Positions 3,901-6,548 of a stretch of DNA of 6,548 bases are shown in pieces; the stretch's first letter is position 1; each line of letters opens with the position of its first letter. A program made the translations under genes and the position numbers. The stretch lies in NCBI GenBank assembly GCA_001791035.1, contig MGDX01000022.1:1-6548 (forward strand), read 5' to 3'. The stretch comes from Candidatus Uhrbacteria bacterium RIFCSPHIGHO2_02_FULL_53_13 (GTDB lineage: Bacteria > Patescibacteriota > Patescibacteriia > UBA9934 > UBA11717). Under the pieces are notes generated by a model that was not told the origin of the DNA, did not search any database, and saw nothing but the letters and a program-made list of their open reading frames with translations.

Positions 3901-6548
3901 CGTCAATTACAATGCCGCGTTTGGTACGTGCGCTGATCCGGCGGTGTTTACGGAGCCGGCGGCGTGCGACGAGAACGCCGATATCATTACGAATCCGGAT
4001 TGTCGAGAGTTCTACGATGCGGCGGGAGAGGTGCACTATCGCTCGTGGTCTGAAACGATCACGGTGGATGATGCGTGCAGTGCGTACCGCAAGAGTGTGT
4101 CTACGCAGGTAGACTGCGCCGGATCGGGCGGCGTGTGGAATGCCGCGGCTGGGAGCTGTTCGTACAACATCATGCCGCGCGAGAGTTTGAGTTGTCCGGC
4201 GGCGCAAAACAGCTGCCGCGGATACACCGGCAACGCGGGCTCCAATACGCGCAAGGTGTTTCAAGACTTTTTTGAGAGCGGCTCGCTGAACGGCTGGTAT
4301 AAAGGAAGTGGGAGCGGTTCTGTAACATACAGCAACGACTCGCTGGCGCCTACCGGGCACTCAATTCGCGTGCAAAATGCTTCCGCCGGGCCGTTCGCGC
4401 TTATGGCGCCAAGCTGTACGCCGGCGACGGGCGAAACGACATGTACGCTCACCGATCTGGCGTCCGGGCGCACGTGCGACGTTCCAGCATCCACAACGAG
4501 TGTGGCGTGCGGCGATATTGCCAGCGGCGTGCAAAGCGGCCTCTCCTATATGGTGAATTTCTGGGCGCGCGGAAGCGGCGACGTTGAGGTGTTGTTTGCC
4601 GATGGCATCAGTCCTATCAACGAAACCGAAACAATTGACACGGTGAGCGTGTCGCCGGGTTGGCAGGCGTATCAAGTGGGGCCGCTCTATATTGATCCGG
4701 CTGAAACCGATTTTGACGCTTCCACTGCCAACCTGTTCTTCGAAAGCGCGAACGCGTACATCGACAACGTCACGCTCACCGAAATGACCGAGACGGTATA
4801 TCGCATAAAGGATTCGTGGGCGACGCCGTCCACATGCGATCAAACGGCTGGAGGATTGCCCGCGCCGCAGCTACATCTTGGCTGTCAGGCGTACCAAAAT
4901 CAAAACAACGATACGCTGTATTTGAAGTCGTTTAGCAGTTTGTGTCGCGAAAAGGCGATTGGGTGTACGGCATTTTATGACACGCAAAACTCGGAGTCGC
5001 CGTTCCCAAGCGCGCATCAGGTGACGTGTGAGAATGACCCGAATGGCGATGGCGTTCCGGACGTGGTGACCTTGGCGCCGCAAGCGTGCGCGGGGCCGTA
5101 TGGTACGGCGGCGTGCACCGTCGCGGTTGGTGAGTCCACGTGTACCTACACGTTCACGGGGCTTGCGCCTCTGGGCACATTCGATGCGACGACGAACGAC
5201 GTGTCCGGCATCGCCGCCGAGCTTGTGCCGCAGGACGAGAAAATCTATCTTGTGGACTTGCCGCAATATCACTGTGCCGAGCAAGCGGCCGGCTGTATGG
5301 TGCTTGGGGAGCCGACGTTTGAATCGCGCGTGTTTACGGGCGGGGAGTTTACATCGCCGACCGTGGCGTTTTCGGAAAAAGCGATCATCAACGATCCGGA
5401 TGCGTACACAACGACGCTCTGCGAAGAGGAGGAGCTGTTCTGCGAGGCGTGGAGCTCGCCTCAAAACGCGCTGTACTACTTTCGCGATCCCGAGACGACC
5501 ACCTGTGACTATCGTGCTGGCGTAGAAATCGGCGGTACGCGCTACGATGGCTGGTTCAAAATAGGTACCGATACGCCGTGTTATGACAGTTATTTGATCG
5601 GCGGAACATCGTATGGCATTTGGCGCAATGGCGATGCCGCGTACACAGGGCTCGTTGGCACCTGTCCGGCTGAACAAAATATGTGTTCAGAGTTTATTGA
5701 TACCGCAGACACGCAAGCAGGCGCTTTCCCGGACGGCCGACCGTACTTCTTTATTCGCAACGGAAAAATTACTGAAGAAGGGGAAAGCATCGCGCGCAAA
5801 TGCGAGGGGCTGATTTCGCAAAAAGAGGGTTGCGTTGGATTTGACGACACCTCAATTCCATTCCACACGTTCAACGCAAGCGCGAGTTATGTGCGCAGTA
5901 TTCACGCCGATGCGTTTGACGCGCAGGCGCAGTTTTCTCGCGTGGCGCCTGTGAGCTGTAATAATCCGAACGCGGGCGACGGCGAACTGGAACTCTCCGA
6001 CGGCACGCCGGTCAACCTGTGCCAGCGCCGATGCGCATATCCTTTGGTGACGGGAGGGACGTTTGAGTCGCCGGAAGTGACGGTGACTTTGGGCGGGTCG
6101 TGCCTTGTGTCGGCAGATTGCCCGTTGATGACGGACGCGCTCGGCCAGTCGGTGGGCGGCACGTGCACGCAACCGACGGACGACTTGACAGTGCCACTTG
6201 GGGCCGATGAAGAGAACCAGATGTGTGATTCAGGCGCGCTTGCGGGACAACTGTGCGATAGCGACGCGGATTGCGGCACCGGCGCGTGCGAAGCCGTGTA
6301 CGACGCCGCCGGCATCAATCTTGCCAACGACTCAAACACGGTGTTCCGCGTGGATCGCGACCGCACCTGCGCCGAATGGCTGGCGTGCGACAGCGAATAC
6401 ACCACATGGTCTGCGGATCAGGGGCGTTACATCAATGTATGCGAGCGGGTATCGCGCTGTAATGAGTTTACACACACGTCCGATGCCTCGTTCTGTTCAA
6501 GCTGGATTGATCGCGAACAGGAAATTTTGGACGATGAAGCGTACGCCA
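851..6548 (+). CDS. Giant secreted cysteine-rich surface protein, 3' end outside window (partial)
   Basis: The frame is open from the ATG at 851 to the last base, at least 1899 residues; the C-terminus is not seen. Residues 1-29 are a signal peptide. Residues 30-410 hold only four Cys (130, 156, 353, 364) and are largely helical, with a hydrophobic stretch at 53-70. From 414 on the protein is Cys-rich, about 80 in total by hand count. C-x6-C modules start at 553, 583, 662, 878, 941, 1115, 1365, 1475, 1524 and 1605, usually followed by x2-aromatic. Two CBM4/9-like jelly rolls lie at about 680-835 and 1136-1311. Two short C-x9-C-x5-C-x4/5-C motifs start at 619 and 1792, and a lone Ca2+ loop (D-x-N-x-D-G-x2-D) lies at 1396-1404. 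The start is two bases after the preceding stop, with no Shine-Dalgarno sequence, suggesting translational coupling. This looks like an exported, disulphide-stabilised, glycan-binding adhesin. Similar giant proteins seem common in Patescibacteria but are uncharacterised. F-type TraN, a Cys-rich mating-pair protein, is only an analogy. The reading frame is very secure; the function is inferred. Confidence 0.95.
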   Translation, partial: MTRAKMIFQKTVLTVMAFFVLLTPFGVQAQFTDPAAQADRIAAKIQREAIEKPLSVAIIQILLNLISFVANRLAYDAAIAITSGGKGQSPLAEYRTAEDYWQDVGADIAGQTIGSLSEGLGEIGINFNVCAPSDPNLRLNLQLGIASRYSRPEPKCQFRDIQSNWDGFVARHSSSEFGSQELLREFSSQFAPGQGTLDSVIGIYVETIERESKQQDLEYKELLANKRFKNVQDVITGNVETPATVLEDQFKTKLKEGQSNQSEALQGALFGNEGALLQIGVSAGSVFLNTLLSQLTNKVYDGLFEAPTSGGVFNPEFIDVAGRARAQETFKGLLTTPIATLDNFNIINDFVVCPGANSRAPNNCVMSTDFAAIIARAEAGQPMTVQEAIDAGLLHGDWPLIPPTDKARNQDAFCYTYGYCHANLVKMRVARILPVGWELAAQSDQNNEGNPVTLQEVVEQFNDCNFDNPENLVDAGHPYCRMIDPNWVIKYPETQCRAQVYGQTLLVGNSDQRAQTCVDTPSCLEEDDAGNCVGGYGYCTAERNTWRFGGDVCPAQYASCVTLTSRQGAQNSYLTNTVDYGSCNASNVGCTRYDKVRGLREEGTLDPSDDAYVWSTGVCVGGVNPNDACTADADCLGGGTCVAQTSFDDEDYIFLDADAPACDPANNGCTEVVYAATSSLNLIANGSFEANAFPQAEPDFWGSIIGTTSYDEATGRFGNASMVLGNSATPGVIETTYQVVLPRAETATFSYYARAETAGAVTSMLYTSGTAPQVLGGDCTATAAGFATGAVPLETDAWRRITCTVATGSISLSAPLRITGTNARIDGVQVEFTTAATDFHAEYAPSAERTHLRVPSDDILCTGSANDPAECAAFAPVCLATEVGCSAYKPASGTPTVPGIINETDVCPAECSGYETYRQLETTFEETVFPTYFIADTAQTCSAQFVGCDEFTNLDSITEGGERREYFYDVRVCQEVQEASDSGQAGVTYYTWEGSDTEGFQLKTWSLKQSNTGAGPCVNYNAAFGTCADPAVFTEPAACDENADIITNPDCREFYDAAGEVHYRSWSETITVDDACSAYRKSVSTQVDCAGSGGVWNAAAGSCSYNIMPRESLSCPAAQNSCRGYTGNAGSNTRKVFQDFFESGSLNGWYKGSGSGSVTYSNDSLAPTGHSIRVQNASAGPFALMAPSCTPATGETTCTLTDLASGRTCDVPASTTSVACGDIASGVQSGLSYMVNFWARGSGDVEVLFADGISPINETETIDTVSVSPGWQAYQVGPLYIDPAETDFDASTANLFFESANAYIDNVTLTEMTETVYRIKDSWATPSTCDQTAGGLPAPQLHLGCQAYQNQNNDTLYLKSFSSLCREKAIGCTAFYDTQNSESPFPSAHQVTCENDPNGDGVPDVVTLAPQACAGPYGTAACTVAVGESTCTYTFTGLAPLGTFDATTNDVSGIAAELVPQDEKIYLVDLPQYHCAEQAAGCMVLGEPTFESRVFTGGEFTSPTVAFSEKAIINDPDAYTTTLCEEEELFCEAWSSPQNALYYFRDPETTTCDYRAGVEIGGTRYDGWFKIGTDTPCYDSYLIGGTSYGIWRNGDAAYTGLVGTCPAEQNMCSEFIDTADTQAGAFPDGRPYFFIRNGKITEEGESIARKCEGLISQKEGCVGFDDTSIPFHTFNASASYVRSIHADAFDAQAQFSRVAPVSCNNPNAGDGELELSDGTPVNLCQRRCAYPLVTGGTFESPEVTVTLGGSCLVSADCPLMTDALGQSVGGTCTQPTDDLTVPLGADEENQMCDSGALAGQLCDSDADCGTGACEAVYDAAGINLANDSNTVFRVDRDRTCAEWLACDSEYTTWSADQGRYINVCERVSRCNEFTHTSDASFCSSWIDREQEILDDEAYA
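938..2080 (+). other. Low-cysteine helical N-terminal region of the giant protein
   Basis: Residues 30-410 differ from the rest: four Cys against about 76 in the following 1490 residues, more Lys/Gln/Glu and predicted helix. A hydrophobic segment lies at 53-70, and another moderately hydrophobic one just before position 1740. The DNA up to about 1900 is also less GC-rich, with more AT-ending codons than downstream. No family is recognised. It may be the part that docks to the membrane or to a secretion apparatus, while the Cys-rich remainder extends outward; this is inference. Confidence 0.55.
2705..2773 (+). other. Short four-Cys motif, copy 1
   Basis: Cys619, 629, 635 and 641 form C-x9-C-x5-C-x5-C with a CTADADC core and a GGGTC end. 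This resembles the small Dickkopf/EGF-like 'C-x-s-D-x-D-C...G-x-C' disulphide motif seen in many secreted bacterial proteins. It lies between the second aromatic-type Cys module and the first jelly roll. It is probably a rigid disulphide linker; no function can be assigned. Confidence 0.55.
2888..3355 (+). other. CBM4/9-like jelly-roll domain 1
   Basis: Residues about 680-835 begin with NLIANGSFE (681-689), the typical opening strand of carbohydrate-binding modules of the CBM4/9/22 group. They end with ARIDGVQVEF (about 823-832), which matches the usual last strand (x-I-D-[DN/G]-V-x-[LV]). Between them are alternating beta-strand-like segments, including one with FSYYARAE. Known members bind glycans through a concave beta face. 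The ligand cannot be read from the sequence. Confidence 0.7.
4256..4783 (+). other. CBM4/9-like jelly-roll domain 2
   Basis: Residues about 1136-1311 open with VFQDFFESGSLNGW, an 'F-E-x-G-x-L-x-G-W' start typical of these modules. A strand with MVNFWARGSGD follows, matching FSYYARAE of domain 1, and the domain closes with AYIDNVTLTEM (1303-1310 area). Unlike domain 1 it carries an insert of about 45 residues with four Cys (CTPATGETTC...TCDVP...ACGD), which should be disulphide-bonded. A glycan ligand is likely by family; its identity is unknown. Confidence 0.7.
6224..6289 (+). other. Short four-Cys motif, copy 2
   Basis: Cys1792, 1802, 1808 and 1813 form C-x9-C-x5-C-x4-C with a CDSDADC core and a GTGAC end, nearly the same plan as the copy starting at Cys619. 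A looser relative, with CLVSADC at 1751-1757 and a GGTC at about 1769-1772, lies just upstream. Together they suggest that the same small disulphide unit was reused near both ends of the Cys-rich part. Confidence 0.55.

Larger units (their letters stand above)
2507..5833 (+). repeat. Series of degenerate C-x6-C-x2-aromatic modules (protein level)
   Basis: Ten Cys pairs have exactly six residues between them: 553/560, 583/590, 662/669, 878/885, 941/948, 1115/1122, 1365/1372, 1475/1482, 1524/1531 and 1605/1612. In seven of them the second Cys is followed two residues later by Tyr, Phe or Trp, and Gly often precedes it (for example CLATEVGCSAY and CREKAIGCTAF). A relative with nine spacing residues lies at 1651/1661, and five-spaced variants at 1840/1846 and 1864/1870. 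The DNA is not repeated, so these are old, diverged units. The fixed spacing suggests one disulphide-linked fold used many times, interrupted by the jelly rolls. Confidence 0.75.

Noticed and set aside
3404..4360. Long minus-strand open frame (318 codons)
   Set aside because: It is antisense to the secure giant gene. Its product is extremely Arg-rich and low in complexity, as expected from reading GCG/CGC/ACG-biased codons backwards.
4871..5677. Long minus-strand open frame (268 codons)
   Set aside because: It has the same antisense, Arg-rich composition, with no recognisable domain and full overlap with coding sequence supported by signal peptide, Cys motifs and CBM-like domains.

Overview
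The window looks like a piece of a Candidate Phyla Radiation (Patescibacteria, Parcubacteria-like, possibly Uhrbacteria-type) genome. This rests on style rather than a marker gene: a small secreted or anchored protein with thrombospondin-type calcium loops, then a giant secreted cysteine-rich protein with carbohydrate-binding-like domains, no visible Shine-Dalgarno sequences, and short palindromic or CT-rich intergenic repeats. TGA is not used as a sense codon in either gene, so the UGA=Gly code of Gracilibacteria/Absconditabacteria is not indicated. The taxonomic call is inference.

Layout. Positions 1-185 are non-coding and hold two hairpin-forming inverted repeats, a palindromic ATTGC...GCAAT element, a CT-rich direct repeat and a candidate extended -10 promoter. 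Positions 186-848 (+) encode a 220-residue single-pass membrane protein with two Asp-rich Ca2+ loops outside the membrane. Two bases after its stop, a second gene starts at 851 (+) and stays open without a stop to the last base of the window. I translated it by hand: at least 1899 residues, a clear signal peptide, about 80 cysteines, two jelly-roll (CBM4/9-like) domains and about ten copies of a C-x6-C module. It is easily missed because no stop codon lies inside the window. The long open frames opposite it on the minus strand are Arg-rich shadows.

How the parts may work together. The two genes are almost certainly one transcriptional unit and are probably translationally coupled. The small protein is predicted to sit in the membrane with an acidic, calcium-binding outer part. 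The giant protein is predicted to be exported, disulphide-bonded and able to bind glycans. The simplest reading is a cell-surface attachment apparatus, perhaps used by an episymbiotic cell on its host. A link to a type IV secretion or pilus locus is possible but cannot be shown here, because the neighbouring genes lie outside the window.
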